Assembly (NCBI GenBank): GCA_902728285.1
Contig: CACVBU010000600.1
Coordinates: 2,048,910 to 2,112,909, forward strand
Origin: Clytia hemisphaerica
Taxonomy: Eukaryota; Cnidaria; Hydrozoa; Leptothecata; Clytiidae
DNA length: 64,000 nt
Reading direction: 5' to 3'
The notes under the pieces: generated by a model
Databases searched by the model: none
Told to the model about the DNA's origin: nothing
The model's input: the letters and a program-made list of their open reading frames with translations, nothing else
Translations under genes and position numbers: made by a program
Shown here: positions 23,701 through 38,700 of the stretch, one piece after another
Numbering within the stretch: the first letter of the stretch is position 1
Layout: every line of letters begins with the position of its first letter

Positions 23701-26700
23701 CTGAACCTAGAAATCATCTGAAAGTATTTTTTTTGATTTAATTTTATTATATTTTATTTAGCTAGAAGCTCAAAGACTGGAAGAAGACTTACATAAAGAA
23801 GAGAAGAAAATCAACAATGTTGCTCAAAAAATCAATGTTAGTATTGAAACAATTTTATATACTTTTACCAGGCACCATGACTGCTATTTTTGCTTCTATT
23901 AAAGGCTAGTCTTTGAATATCTGATTAGAATGAATTCAATTTTAAGGATGAGTCATTTTAAATCCTCGTGGTTCGGGACAAATATGAGATTGCACCAACA
24001 TATGAATAGAATGTGTCATGTGTCATTTGGCTATTCTTTAATTACAACGGTCACGTGTTGAGCTGTTCTTCAAACTTGTGAATAAATAACGGTTTATTAC
24101 CATAGGAACTGATTGATAACGAAATGATGAAAGAAAAAGAAAGGTTGAATGAATTGAAGGTACTTTTTCATTTAAATATCTTTGTTCTAATTATTAAAGG
24201 TTTTGTTTTTATATAAGTGTTCCCTTTTCATATCAGACACATATTTCATATCAGGACAGTGTCTTGCTATTGTTATATTATGCTTATATAAGCAAAAAAT
24301 GTTTTTCTTTTCCTCTTTCTGACCAATCTTGCTCCACATCCGTGTCAATCCAATTTGAATCGAAATTGATAAGTAAGCAAACGATATCACTCTTCATAGC
24401 GTCAGCCCCCCTGCTGGTTGGGGGGGGGGTTACACCCTAAATTTTTCCCAAAAAAGGAGGGGGGGGGGTGAAAGTACACCACTTTTTTGGGGGGACCTAT
24501 GTATTGGGGGAGCTAAAATCTCATCACTTAACGTGGGGGCTAAAATAATTCAGCTTAACAGTTGGCATATTTTTATAGAAAGTGTGCAAAATATTTTATC
24601 TTAAACTTAGAACTCAACGCAATTTACATTGGAAAAAAACTTTTTTACTGCATCAATTTTTGGAAAGTGTCTAGGGTCAAAAGTCCTGGGGGCTAACAAA
24701 AATTTCATAAGTCTTTGGGGGGACTTAAAACTCAGGGGGGACCTAATTTTTGCCTGGGACCTAAACCCAGGCTGACGCTATGCTCTTATTTAAAAACAAA
24801 ACCTTTAACTGAAGATTTTTTAAATCAGTTTTTCGAGGCTCGATATAAAATATTGGTTCGAGCGAGGCTAGGGTAAAGTTGTTCGAATTACCCAGCCGGG
24901 ACACAACGTCCATGTAATGTTAAAACGACCTTCGAAACTACGTTCTGTGTCAGCTGGGTTTGTCTCTGAATTTCGTCTTTATTGAAGCGATTGAACTTGA
25001 CTATCGAAATTACTACAGTGAAGTCTCCATAACTCAAAACTCTATAACTTGAATGTCTCCTTAACTCGAATGTCTCCTTAACTCAAACAAGTTTTCTGGT
25101 CTCCTCAACTATCAATGCTTTATAAACTCTCTAAATAAAGTCTCTTTAACTCGAAATTTCCATAATTCGAACATATTTGCGTTCCCCGTGCATGTTCGAA
25201 TATGAGGAACCTTTAGCATCTAGGACGGCGACTTGAATGAGGACGTGAATTAAATCTTAAAATCAAATGGCAAATTTTATCCGATTTTACATAGATTTAA
25301 TATCACATAAACAAATTTCAATTAAGTCAAGTTTTTGTAAAAAAATGACGTTATAATTCTCTAGGGATTCATATCATTTAAAGCTACTGTACTCTTCCTT
25401 TACCGTCGTCGTCCCAAAAGCGACGACAAAAAAGAATTTTCAAGTTCTCTTGAGATTTAAAAACGACCATTAATTACCCTATTAAAATTCACTATTCTCA
25501 TGTGAAAGTTGATATGAAAAGAATAAAACTTAGCTGAGATCCTTATATCAATCCCCTAAGGGCTTTCTTTTTGTTCAATCTTGCCGTACTTTTTCAAAGT
25601 CACCGTCCTAGATGCTAAAGGTCCCTATGGAGACTCAATTGTACTTTTTTGAAACTATATTCTGACTCGTGCGTCGAATTTTATATCAGGGCTGACACGG
25701 AATTGTAATTTTCTTACAGCGGTCTAAAAAGTCTAGGCACACCGTGGGCCTATAAGAATTGATCTTGCTTTACTATGATTTAAAAATTCTTTTTAATCAA
25801 AAGTATTCACGGGGACCACTCGCTCGCAAGACTATTTACTTGTTTTACCATGAGAAAAATTGCATACTGATTATTCTATATTTTTTATTCTTCTTGTCAA
25901 CTTCCTCATGAATTTGGAATACTGAAATCAATATATTGCATAACTTTATTTTTTGGGTTTCAGAGAGAAATGAAGAGGAACGAAGAGTTAAAAATGAACA
26001 AAGCTGCCATTTGTATTCAGAAGAATTTTCGAATGGCTAAGTAATTGATTGATCATGCAATATGAAAATTTTTTGGGACATTTTTACATATAACGCTTAT
26101 AAGCATAGCCAGGCTGAGATTTCGGCTTGAGAACAATAGATTTATTGTCATAGAAGAATACAAGTTCAAGCGCTCCAAGGTTCATCTCAAAATGAACGCT
26201 ATGCTTAAGAAAAAAACGTGTAGTACTTAATGTCTTCCCAATACCTAGAGTATACTCTTTGATAGTGATTTTTATACATGTTTTTTAACAAACAAGTGTC
26301 TACCCCTATACCAGGCTCACATTATGCTTAGCATTCCTATTGTTCTTATACAATAGAGCCATTGTTTGGGTACCAAAAATCGAGCCTACATATACTTACA
26401 AACGTTATGCTTATATTTCCCTTTACTCTGACACTTGCAATTAATTGAAATCACCTTCTAAAGATTAATAAGCTGCTTCATATAATTTTTCTCATCGAAA
26501 TACACTTTTCCTCCTTCTTTTACTATAGAATACGCCGGGTATACTATCCAAAGCTCGTAGCCCTGGCAAAAGAACGCAAAGAAATTGAGAGACTTGGATT
26601 TGAACGACGAATAGCAGAAGAGAAAGAACGCCTTCGTATGGAAGAAGAGAGACGCAAAGAAAAAGAAAAAGCCCGTTTACGTGAAATTGAGGCCAAAAAT

Positions 26701-29700
26701 CAAGAAAAAGAAACGAGGAAAATGGAATACGAAAAAATGAAAACGAAAATCAAAAAGGATAATCAGGAAATGAAGAATGAACTTAAGGATGGTACCAATG
26801 ACCAAGGAGAAACTGAACATACGGAAATTTTCACTCCGGGTGAAAGCAATTACGAAGCAATTTCCAATAAGCCTGTTTGCTCTAAAGAAGGGGAGGGTGA
26901 CAGTACACCATCGCTTTATAAAGATAGTCAAACTACGGGAAATGACGCTAATAAAAGTGCTTCCAACGTCAAAAATACGAATGTGTCTACTGCTGAACAC
27001 ATTACAAAAGTCACTACCAAAACGTTTCAAAATCCATCAATCAATAGTGAAGACTTACAACCACTTGATGAAACTTTAAGTTTCACAGAAAAGAATCAAA
27101 GTAACACGATTAAAGACTTAGGATTGGGATCTGCAAGGACTTCAAGTGATGATAAAACTCCAAAACTTCCTCCAAGAGATACCGAAACAGGTCCAGTTCA
27201 AAATGATGAACCAAGGACTGACAACTTGATACGGAATGATAAGTTTGTTGAAACACAGGAATCGTTGTCAAATAATACCACTGATGATATTGAATCGTAT
27301 TCTGGCAATATAATGCAGTCAGGAAATGATACTACAAATATTAAAAAATTAGATGATTCTAATGAAAACAAAGAAATTACATCAGGTACGAATACGGTTG
27401 ATAAAAAGAATGAAAGTACCGGTGCTGTGGCGTGTCAGAATGCAAAGTGCTTAGATTCTTCATGCACTTTGACGTCTGATGATGCGTTTCATTTTAAACC
27501 TGACGTAGACATACAAAGAAACTGTATTAAGGAAAATGTCAAACCCTTTAATGACAACATGAATACCGAGAATGTTGATAAAATGGATTATAAAACAGTG
27601 AAAAAGAACCTCAAGGTTAACGACCAGGAATTGGCCTCTGATGCTTTATCATTATCAAAAAAACCTGTATTAAAGCAAATTGATGACTCTGAAACTGTAG
27701 AAAGTAATGATAAAATTGATCTTTCAAAATCCTCCCATGTGAAAAATTCATCATTACTAGTTAAAGATTCTGGTGAATGCGAACATTTAGATGTTCAATG
27801 TGATGAAACTAATCCACCTACCAATTCGAACGAGGGATGTACAAAAGTTAGAAACGATGAGAATTATTATAACATTGACCAGCTCTCCTCCGTAAAGCGT
27901 GCACCAGAATGCAAAACTGGAGAATTTGGAGAATCAAGGTGTCTTGATAACAAAGCCACGCCAAGAGAACATCCTTCTGCTACTACTCCTACTACATCAG
28001 ATGATATTCATTCGTTCAAAAGCAACAACTTACAGATACCAGAGAAGTTCCTACCACTTTACGAAGCTTGGTTGCGCAAGACTGATTCCGTCAAAAGGTA
28101 CAAGATTTATTACATTTGCATAGTTTTTGCTTATTTTAAGTTAGCGCTATAAGGCGTAGTTTATATGGCCGGTTTTTTGCCGTGTCTAATTCAAATAACT
28201 TCATCAAAAAACTAAGTCGAATTGAGAGCGGCAAAATAGCGGGTGTATAAATCAAATTTTGATTTGTGGTCGACCTTAACAATTGAACACGGCAAATTTT
28301 GCCGAACTTAATTAAAAAGTGCAGCAAAAGATCACACTGGCTTGAACGGCCTACTATTTTGTCGATCTTGATTCAAAAAATAATGTTTTCATGTGAAAAG
28401 ACACCAAACTTCTTTGTTTCTATTGTTTAAAAGAGGGGTTTCCTCAATTCATTTACTGTAAAGTCGAGTTCAAAATAAAAGCTTATTTAAAAGTCGACTT
28501 CAAATAAATTTTCAGTTTATACTGTCGATCTCAATTAATATCGAACTTTTGCCTCATTTTTGCTAAATTCTCTCTGCACTGTACCGGGGTCCGATTTTAA
28601 AGCAACACATACGGTCGTTTTTAAATCGAGTGCCCCCTCGCCCCAGGATCAACATCTTGAGCGTGATCTTTAGTCCTGATTATTTGAACTTCAAATAGTC
28701 GTAAATTTTTATGGGGCTAAAATGACATCAATTTTGAAGGAAATTTGTGGTTGTGTCCTGAAAAGATCTTCAAGGTTTGGTCCTTTTCTATAATAATTTT
28801 ATTGTGATTACGTAGAGAAAAATACAAACTCCCCGGCGGGGAATCGAACCCCGGTCTCCCGCGTGACAGGCGGGGATACTTACCACTATACTACCGAGGA
28901 TGTCAACGTAAGAAAGTAGCTCAGTTTATAACCCGCTGATAATCTCATCTTTTTCTTTCACTGTTAATTGTCAAAACAAAGTGACGTCATGGCGATTAAA
29001 TATCATTGTTTTTTATAAGAATATGCAAAAAAAAATTTTAAAGCCGTTTGAATAAGGTCGATTTTGGCTTATTACAAGAGGCAGGATCTATTGTGTGGTG
29101 ATTTCTCGGGAAGGGTTGATTTATCAGGATGATTTACTGGAAAAAAATCTTAATCTCTACCTGTGCCCCGTTTTTATAAGCACAAGCAAATTTTTATTTC
29201 ATTCAGGCTCGCCTGTTCTTATTTTTGTCATCTTGAGCCTCCAATTATTTTTTAGAGTAAAGGTATTCCAGGCTATAGTATACCCTTTTAACTATGTTAG
29301 CCAGTTTATCTTTCGTGCATCTTTGGTTGGGGAGGCCCCCCATATAATGATTCTTGATAACTTTATGCTAACATTTGAATTATTTATCCAATTGACTTAA
29401 CATTTTGCAAATGGGATCTTTGGTGAAATTTCGGCACTGTTGATGACTTCATTCTTTGAATACAGTATGCCAAAGATAAGCCCCCCCCCCGTCCTCGTTT
29501 TTTAAGCCAGACAAAAATTTTGAAAACCTTCTCCAATTATTTCAATTATAAATTTTAAAGTCACATCACTCGGAATCCGACTGTGGATGCGGCACATCAA
29601 GGCCGACTTTCATTCCTCTCCGATGGGAAATTTTCTTTTAAAGCTTTAGCGTGGGCTATCAGATTATGAATAATGCTCAATAAAGGTCATGGAAAATAAT

Positions 29701-32700
29701 TTGAAATTAATTATGAATATACTAGGAAAAAGAAAGATTTTGGGCAAGTTGTATTTACTTTAAAAAGATGTTATGTTTTATTTTTAGATTGGATCCCATC
29801 AAACGAAAAAATCGAGTTGTCATAAGGTATGTGTTTTATTTGAAACAAACCAACTGTGCTGGAAAGTATTCCCTGATAGTTTAGAAGGGTTAGAAGTCAA
29901 GCAGGTGGTTTAAAGGTCCTTAAGCACTGCTTTTCTTCCATTAACACTGAGGGGCTTGTAGGTACCGTTTATAGGTACATTAATGCACTGTACTCATTGA
30001 CTTCCAAGCCCGAAGGGCTAGACTCGAGACTCCTGGATGGGAATCCCATCCAGAGTGCCCGCGCGTGGTTTTTACACAAACGCCAGATTGAAAGTAAAAT
30101 CTATCGCTAGATTTCAAAGAATGCAGTCATCAAAAACAAAGGAACCGCTAGATACAATCCGTCGTCATTGTTGCGGCGTGTTCTGGGTGGGAAATAAGTT
30201 GCTTCACTTTTTCTTGCCTGGGTTTATAGTTTAGAGATTCTACTCTAGCCCTTCTGACCTTTAAACTCAATAACTGTACTCTTGATATCATTTTCTAGTG
30301 CATCGTCAGACAAGAGAAATGTCAAACAACTTTCCCTGGAACAAATACAAAAACATATTACAAGTTTCGAGGTAACATTATCAAAACATTTTTTTTCCTT
30401 TTGATTTTCCAATGTCGGTTTCAAACGCAAAACTTTGAAGAAGCTGGCACATTGGAAGGGAAGGGAATCGATTTGCCATTCAGTGCTCTGGTAGATATCT
30501 TTTTCATTCTAACCCTACGTTAAAGGACCCAAAATTGACGAATTTGCGTAATCTTTAAGTTCACGCGCATAGACGTAGAATTCACGCATCCGCGAAATAT
30601 ATTTTCTCGATATTTTCCCGCACTCACGAAAAGAAAAATAAACTAATTCAAGCCATCAATCACACAAACCACCAGATGGCCTTAGATTATAATAGTACCT
30701 AAAAATGTTAAAATCGCCTGTTTTTATAATCTGTACTTTTCGAAAGAAGAGAAGTACACGGTTTTTTATTTATAAGAATGTATTTTAAAAGAATATTCAT
30801 GATGAGATTTTCCCGAAAGTATACCAGTGTAGTTTTCGTTTTTTCCCCGTTTAAATTTTCAATATAACATTAGAGTTTCAATATTCTCAGAGTTTTCCCA
30901 CGTTGAAGTAGTATTATTTGTGAAAATTGCAATAAATTATTTTTGGCACTGTATTTTATTTTGAACCACGTACATTAAATTTCTATACAGGGGGTGGACG
31001 AACCTTTTCAAGTCAAAAAGGATTTCTTGTAAATGTTTGGATAACCCTTGGAAAATTTATTTTCAAGTGACGGTGGAAAAATGAAAAAAACACTTTTTTA
31101 GACCCCCTGGAAATGTTCGTCCACCGCCCGAAATCTAGCATGGTTTGATTTCCAAAAAATCGATTTTTGGTATTTGGGGCACTTTACCTCTAAAACAAGT
31201 CTTCTCATGTTTTCAAGCTTACGCGTCTCTGTGCTATGCTGTTAACTTCCCTTTTCGCTTGAACATTATCATCATCATCATTCAGCATGTTTTCGACTAC
31301 CTTAGGACTACTTTAATTGACGGACTACTTTAATTGATGGACTACTTTAATTGATGGACTACTTTAATTGACGGACTACTTTAATTGATGGACTACTTTA
31401 ATTGATGGACTACTTTAATTGATGGACTACTACTACTTTAATTGATGGGACTACTACTTTAATTGATGGACTACTTTAATTGATGGACTACTTTAATTGA
31501 TGGACTACTTTAATTGATGACTTGATGGACTACTTTAATTGATGGACTACTTTAATTGATGGACTACTTTAATTGATGGACTACTTTAATTGACGGACTA
31601 CTTTAATTGATGGACTACTTTAATTGATGGACTACTTTAATTGATGGACTACTTTAATTGATGGACTACTTTAATTGATGGACTACTTTAATTGACGGAC
31701 TACTTTAATTGATGGACTACTTTAATTGATGGACTACTTTAATTGACGGACTACTTTAATTGATGGACTACTTTAATTGATGGACTACTTTAATTGATGG
31801 ACTACGGACTACTTTAATTGATGGACTACTTTAATTGGACTACTTTAATTGGACTTTGATGGACTACTTTAATTGATGGACTACTTTAATTGATGGACTA
31901 CTTTAATTGATGGACTACTTTAATTGATGGACTACTTTAATTGATGGACTACTTTAATTGATGGACTACTTTAATTGACGGACTACTTTAATTGACGGAC
32001 TACTTTAATTGATGGACTACTTTGAACTTGATGGACTACTTTAATTGACGGACTACTTTAATTGATGGACTACTTTAATTGATGGACTACTTTAATTGAC
32101 GGACTACTAACTTTAATTGATGGACTACTTTAATTGATGGACTACTTTAATTGATGGACTACTTTAATTGATGGACTACTTTAATTGATGGACTACTTTA
32201 ATTGACGGACTACTTTAATTGATGGACTACTTTAATTGATGGACTACTTTAATTGATGGACTACTTTAATTGACGGACTACTTTAATTGACGGACTACTT
32301 TAATTGATGGACTACTTTAATTGATGGACTACTTTAATTGATGGACTACTTTAATTGATGGACTAATTTAATTGATGGACTACTTTAATTGACGGACTAC
32401 TTTAATTGATTTAAATCCTTATCTTTTCACCTAAATAATTTCAAACAGAAATCTTTTCTCTGGAAGATCCTTCATACGGATCAGTATGCGGAAAATATGC
32501 AAATGTTTCAACATTATTAAATATTTTCTGGGCAAGATCACTTCTAGTAGGGGGCCAAGCCTTGGGTCCCGTGACATCTTTTCTACGACCTAGCCATTTT
32601 TAGTCTATTCAAAAGAACAGTATATTACAAGATATTTTTGAGAGGGAGGACACGGATTAGGCCCGGGAAAGCTTTTTATGACAAAAATAGTGACGCCATA

Positions 32701-35700
32701 GGCAAAACTGCGAGGGAAATAAGGGGTGGAGAAATAGCTTATTTTCAAAAGTCAAAATAAACAAAAATATTTAGTACCATCTGAAAGAGCATGAAATTCT
32801 GACCAAAAAATGTATTACAACAACTCTCTGACTAAAACACACAAAGAAATACAGCCACTTGAAGTTCAAAAACATACCGACGTCAGTTCAGTACGATCAA
32901 GACAAGATTTGACGTCAAAGAGGTGACCAGTTAGATGGTCTTAAAGCGGCTGTATTACTTAGCTTAGAGGTAATAAAAGTTAGATGGAGTAACAACTTTT
33001 CAGTAATAGCCAAAGAAGTCATTAAAGCAAGGTTATTCTGTCCAACGAAAGCTCGTATTTTTAGGTAAAATTTGAATGTTGTTCAGAGTGTACCAAAACG
33101 TAGGTCGTCACAATATGAGGATTCTGACCTGTAGATTTATCAGAATTAGACGATTTTTGTTTATTTTGAAAGAATGATGGTCTTACTTAAAAATGAGTAT
33201 GTTTTTTATGGTTTGAGACAGATTCAAAATAACATATTTGCGTCTGAAGGAAATATGTCAACACCAAAATTAGATAAAAATTGCATATAACTCACTCTAG
33301 CTCCTTGGATAGTGAAAATAAGTTATGAAAATAGGGTATAGGAAATAACGCCTAATCTAATGCCTTTCAGAAAATGCAGATACATCTGTGACTTTAGAGG
33401 ATGGGTAACAGTTATAGCATCTTAAAGGTCGACCAGTATTTTGGGGCCCTAGAATCAGCATTGATAAAACCGAAAATTCTAAATATAAGAAACAGCAAAA
33501 AATCTTGGAATTCCATTCCTATCAGCTTGACTTAATAGTTTATAACAAAAAATTAACATTATGTTTAAAAATTTTCTCTGAATCAGCAAAACGGCAAATT
33601 CTGTCATTTTTTGCAAAATAAAGGAGAAAAATATTTTTAAAGCCTAATATTTTCAGTTTTAGCTATGCTGTTTTTCTAAAATTTTCATAGCATATTCCAT
33701 ACATGAATGGAACTATTTTCAAAAGAGATGGGTTTTCAAAAACTTGATTAAGAAGTTGTTAAATCAAAATTGTCATTTTCAAAATTTCTAAATTTTCAAT
33801 TTGGACTTTCAGTTTGGAAAATTTTGAAATGTTTTATATAAATCGTAAATTTTACATGCATCGGGTCGTAAATTTGAGGGAAAACACAAATATGTTCATA
33901 GTTTCTCCCCCTATTACCTCTGGAGAAACTTTTTTGTGGCGCACCCGGTAGTTTAAAAGAAGTTTTCCATTTTATCGGGAAATTTTTGAGAGGTAAACTT
34001 CTTCAAATGCTCTACGAATGGTATTCTTAGGTTCTGTTGTAAAATTCCAGGACGGTGATGTTCTTAGCATATTCTTAATTAACTTTTTTGCTAATTTCAT
34101 CATGGATATCCTTATGAAGTATTTTCTTATTAAAAAAAGCGTGTAAAAGATAATCCCTAATTTTCCAATGGGTAGAAAAAACTCATTTTTCTCCATGAGA
34201 ACAAAGGCAAAGAATCCATCTGTCTTTACTTCAAAAAATTTTAACAATCTTTGGCTGACGCATTCATCTTTTTTTATGTATTGTGATTCTCTTTGTTCGG
34301 TAATGCTTGAGCCTTTTTTTCTCTGAGCTTTCTGTTATATAAGTATCGATAAATACCACGTCCTTATACCACAAGTGTTACGAAAGTGCTTCGTAGAAAC
34401 GAAACAAACGTTACGAGAGTGAAATAAATTAAAATAAAGGTTACTCAGAGGATAATAATCCGCGAAAATTCTGATATTCTACACAAATTGGATAAACAGA
34501 AATTATGATTTGTGGAGCTACTAAAACTTCGAAATATCAATCATAATATTTTAGTAAATTCGTTCATCAAGTCACACCAAACACGTAACCATCAAGGAAA
34601 CTACATTAACAACAAAGCTAGCATTGATCTATTTGAAATATTGATACCTTTGGAACTTAATACCACCTGCAGAACTGACTATTGAAAAAATACTTTAAAC
34701 GCAGTATTGAAGAGAATTATGTAAATCATGAGAAACAATATGATACCGATGAACAGTGGTGGTAACAACACAACCATAAATCTTATCCATAAATGTACGC
34801 GTATCTTTGATAACATTGTTGAGGCACCTATAGAGGCACGGAGATCATTTGTAGCCGTTTCTATATTTTTTGGCGTTACGTGTTTCATTCTTAGCTCCGT
34901 TGTGGTGTGGGCTATATTTAAAACAAAGGTGTGGACTTCACAATCGACGAGGCTTATTTTGATTGCATCTGTTATCGATATTGTCGGCTCATTGGTCAAA
35001 AACTTTTGCATCTCGCTTTATGTGGCTTCAAGTGAGAATTTAGCATGTCCTACCAAGAATGTTTTACTATCTGTTGCAGTTTCATTATCTTACGGTCATT
35101 TTTTCATGACGGTTGTTATATCGTTTGATCGATTGATGCATATTCTATTTCTAAACAACTATGTTACAAAGTTCAACTCCAAAAGATGTAACTTGGTCTT
35201 ACTTACAGCCCTTGTACTACAAATTTTGCAAACTGTATTATATGGTATAGGCTCAAGTAGCGCTAATGCTGGGGAAGGCTCTAAATTGACTTTACCTATT
35301 CATGTTATATCTTATATAGCATGCATATCATTTTACGGTACATCTATAATGAAGCTCAGAAGCATCATTGGTTCTAACCTTTCAAACGATTCTCGAAGCT
35401 TGACAAAAATGGCATCCATATATATCATTATCTATTTAGCACAGAGTCCCTTGATTATTTTTCAAGTATTGATCTTGAAAAGTTCTATACATTTTCAAGC
35501 GTGGCATGTTAGTATAATAAGTTTCACAGCTTTTTTATGCCCTACAGTGGTTGGTATTATCCATGCTTTGGCTTTTTTGATAAATAATCGCCCTTGTAGG
35601 GCCTTAGTGAGGACAGTGTTTTCAAGAACTCGTGACGTGATCTGTAGTACATCAAGTGTTATACCGATTATAGAGGTACCGTATCGCCTTAAAAACATCC

Positions 35701-38700
35701 GTGGCAAGTCCCAGGAGAATAACACAGTAAACAGAAATCGCGATTCAAATACCAATTTGTAAATCAATCTATCGTAAGATTTTTTTTGAGAAAGATATCT
35801 AGACTCTAAAATAACTTTTCGGAAAGAACTACAACTACTCTTGCTTTTTTGAACTCGGGATGGAGATTTAATTTTTTTATGAGATTTTCTTATTGACGGG
35901 GACAAATTAAAAAATATTTGAAAGTTTGAAGTATATGACTGAGTTTACAGCCATTACAGACATTATTGGAATATGTTCTGAAAAGACGGGATCTGTTATT
36001 TCAACCATTACTAAGTTATGTAAAAAAGCATCCCTTTTTTAGGTAATCTCTAAGTAAAAGTATCTGCTCATCCTCTAGCAAAAAAAAAGTTTCCTTTGCT
36101 TTACATGTAGAGAGCGTATATCTATACCGGGTGCACCAAAAAAAAGTATACAGGTTTGTCGAAATATTGTGAGCTTCAGGATTTATATTTTTTGTTAATT
36201 CTTTTTTTATTGTATAGAGGATGCTCTAATTTGAATTTTGAGCTATTATACATTAAATTTGAATTGAAACTGACTAATTTTTCCATGTCGAAATTTCAAA
36301 AAATCATTAAAAACAGCAACCACGCTATAAATAAGACAAAATGCCAACGTTTTGTCCATCTTATTTACACACCATGAATATTTCCAACCAGTGGCGTTGT
36401 GGCAGGGGGGGCCGGGGGGGCCATGGCCCCCCCAGCGGAGCTTTTTTGAAGGGGCGCCGAAGAGCAAGGGGCGCCAAAAGAGATTTTTTTAAACGCCCCA
36501 ATCTTAAAAATCATACTTTATGCGCCTTAAATTGCGCCCAGGACCAACTTTACTGAGATAATCTTAAAATACTTTCAATTTTTTTCGCTCGATTCGCTCG
36601 CATTACAGTTTAACTGGTAACTTCTTTGCAATCTAGCTTATTTATAAGTTTTTTTGTGTATAATATAGCATTATTAAATGAAAATCTAACTGCGCCCCAA
36701 GACCAATTTGCTGACAACAATATTGAAATCATAGAACATCAATTTTTTCGCTCGCTTCGCTCGCATTTTACATTGTTTCTTTAAGTTTCTTTTCCCTCTA
36801 GCAAGTGTCAAATTTGTCTATTTTTATTTAGTGATTTAGGGTGTCTTGGCAGTCGATTTTTAAAATTTTTCTAGTCGGCCCCAACCATGGTGGGGCCTGC
36901 TTTTCCATTCATCAAAGATATATCTACTCTTCTCCACTAAATATTCCCTTCGTCATAATGCGTAGGCAAATGAATTAGTAAAAGTTTAGAAACTGGTGGG
37001 TAGGGGCACCAGTTTGGAAAATTGAAGGGGGGGGGGCGCCATTTAAAAAAAATTGACTTTGGCCCCTCCAGAAAAATTTTCCCACAACGCCACTGTTTCC
37101 AACACCAGCAAACTCAATGCAGACCCAAGTTTTTTGAGCAACTAGTTGAGGAATGGTGATTTATTTTTTCAAAAATTTTCTCCCGTAACACACCACACCT
37201 CTCTTGGAGATTTCCAAAAAAAAATTTCAGCTTTACCAAAAATATTTTTCACATGGGAACAGCTTGTTTTAACATATTCTTAAATTCCGTAACGAGTTTT
37301 GATGAACACAGTTGATGATTTTTTGAAATTTCGACATTAAAAAAAAGTCAGCTTTTTTTGAAATAATTTTCGAATTACTTTTTCAAACCTAATGTATGAT
37401 AGCTCAAAATTCAAGTTAGAGCATCCTCTATGCGATAAAAAAGGAATGAACAAAAAATTTAAATCCTGAAGCTCATAATATCTCGACAAAGTTGTATACT
37501 TTCTTTTGGTGCACCCGGTAGAGGTCTGCGAGTTAGACTGATGAAAGCAATAAAAAGTAAAAAATTCTCTCGAAGAGGAATTTTGTAGAGTGATATGGTC
37601 AAATGCCCCCTATGTGCACTATAGTGTCTATAGAATAGATAGGCAGATGGGATTTAGTTGACGGACGCGCGACTTTGAACCCAGAGAAAAATGAAGTACA
37701 AACTTTAAAGAAAAATCCTTTTGTCGCTTTTTTATTACAGCCCATTATTCTCCGAACAGATTCTGATGCTCTGCGCATGACACGTATTCACTCTAAAAGC
37801 CATGGCTCCGTAAGAGAACCTGCGAAGCTTGGTGCACCGCTTTGATCTTTTTTCATCCAGATTTGGGATAAATATTGAATGAGCTTTTGATGAGCGCGAT
37901 GATTGATTACATAAAGCAAAACAATCGCACCAAAATCAAAAGCAAATCACAAACACAAACATTCGCTTTTCCTGTTGTTTCTAGCAAAAAAAAACAACGC
38001 GGTTTTGATTGTTTTGGCTGAACAACCAGGTCAGATCGTCACATTTACCATATCCTTCCTTAACAGAGTGTAGTTTGCGGAGAATAGTAGTCTAGCATGC
38101 TAGACGACTTAATTAACTCAGTAAAAAATAGGAAGTAGAAAACTTGACAGGAGCATCAATATAGTCGTCTAGAATGTTTTGTGCACAACAAACTTTTCAT
38201 AAAAATTCTCTTTTTTCATGTTTTTGGATGATTTCCAGGGGGTCTTGTTGGTTTGTTTTGGTTTGTTTTTATTTTCTTTCACTTAGAAATTCCTCATTGG
38301 CTGAAATTTTTATTTGTTTATATATTTTGTTGTATATGATTGTTTTCTCACCCCGCAGAAATCTGCGGGCCCTGCTGATACTCCCGTAAGCTACGGAAAC
38401 CACCTTAGCCCAGTCGTTTATTTTAACCATATCCCGACATAAAAATTTCCCGCTTTCAACAAAAACGTTATAAACGCCTGGATTCCCAGTCTAGGAGAAT
38501 AGATAATCTGTTTTGAGATTATTACATTTCAGCTGCCTGTTAGACTGGAAAAATACACATATTTTCGAAGGGGTTAGTCAATTTTATCTCAAAAGAAAGA
38601 AATCCAAAAAACTACTCTTGTCTCCCGAATAGGCGGGGGGGAGTCCGAATAAACAGGGCGGTAGGAAAATTTTCTAAATTCTAATAAGCGGGGGGGGGGG

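Noticed and set aside
26677..27030. 117-codon minus-strand frame
   Set aside because: Shadow of the large LRRIQ1 exon 10 on the other strand.
31304..32410. Array considered as CRISPR
   Set aside because: Units are contiguous 17-mers without spacers in an animal genome, so it is a minisatellite.
36341..36556. 71-codon plus-strand frame, Gly/Arg-rich
   Set aside because: Lies across the hAT element end and a G-rich tract, with no family resemblance.
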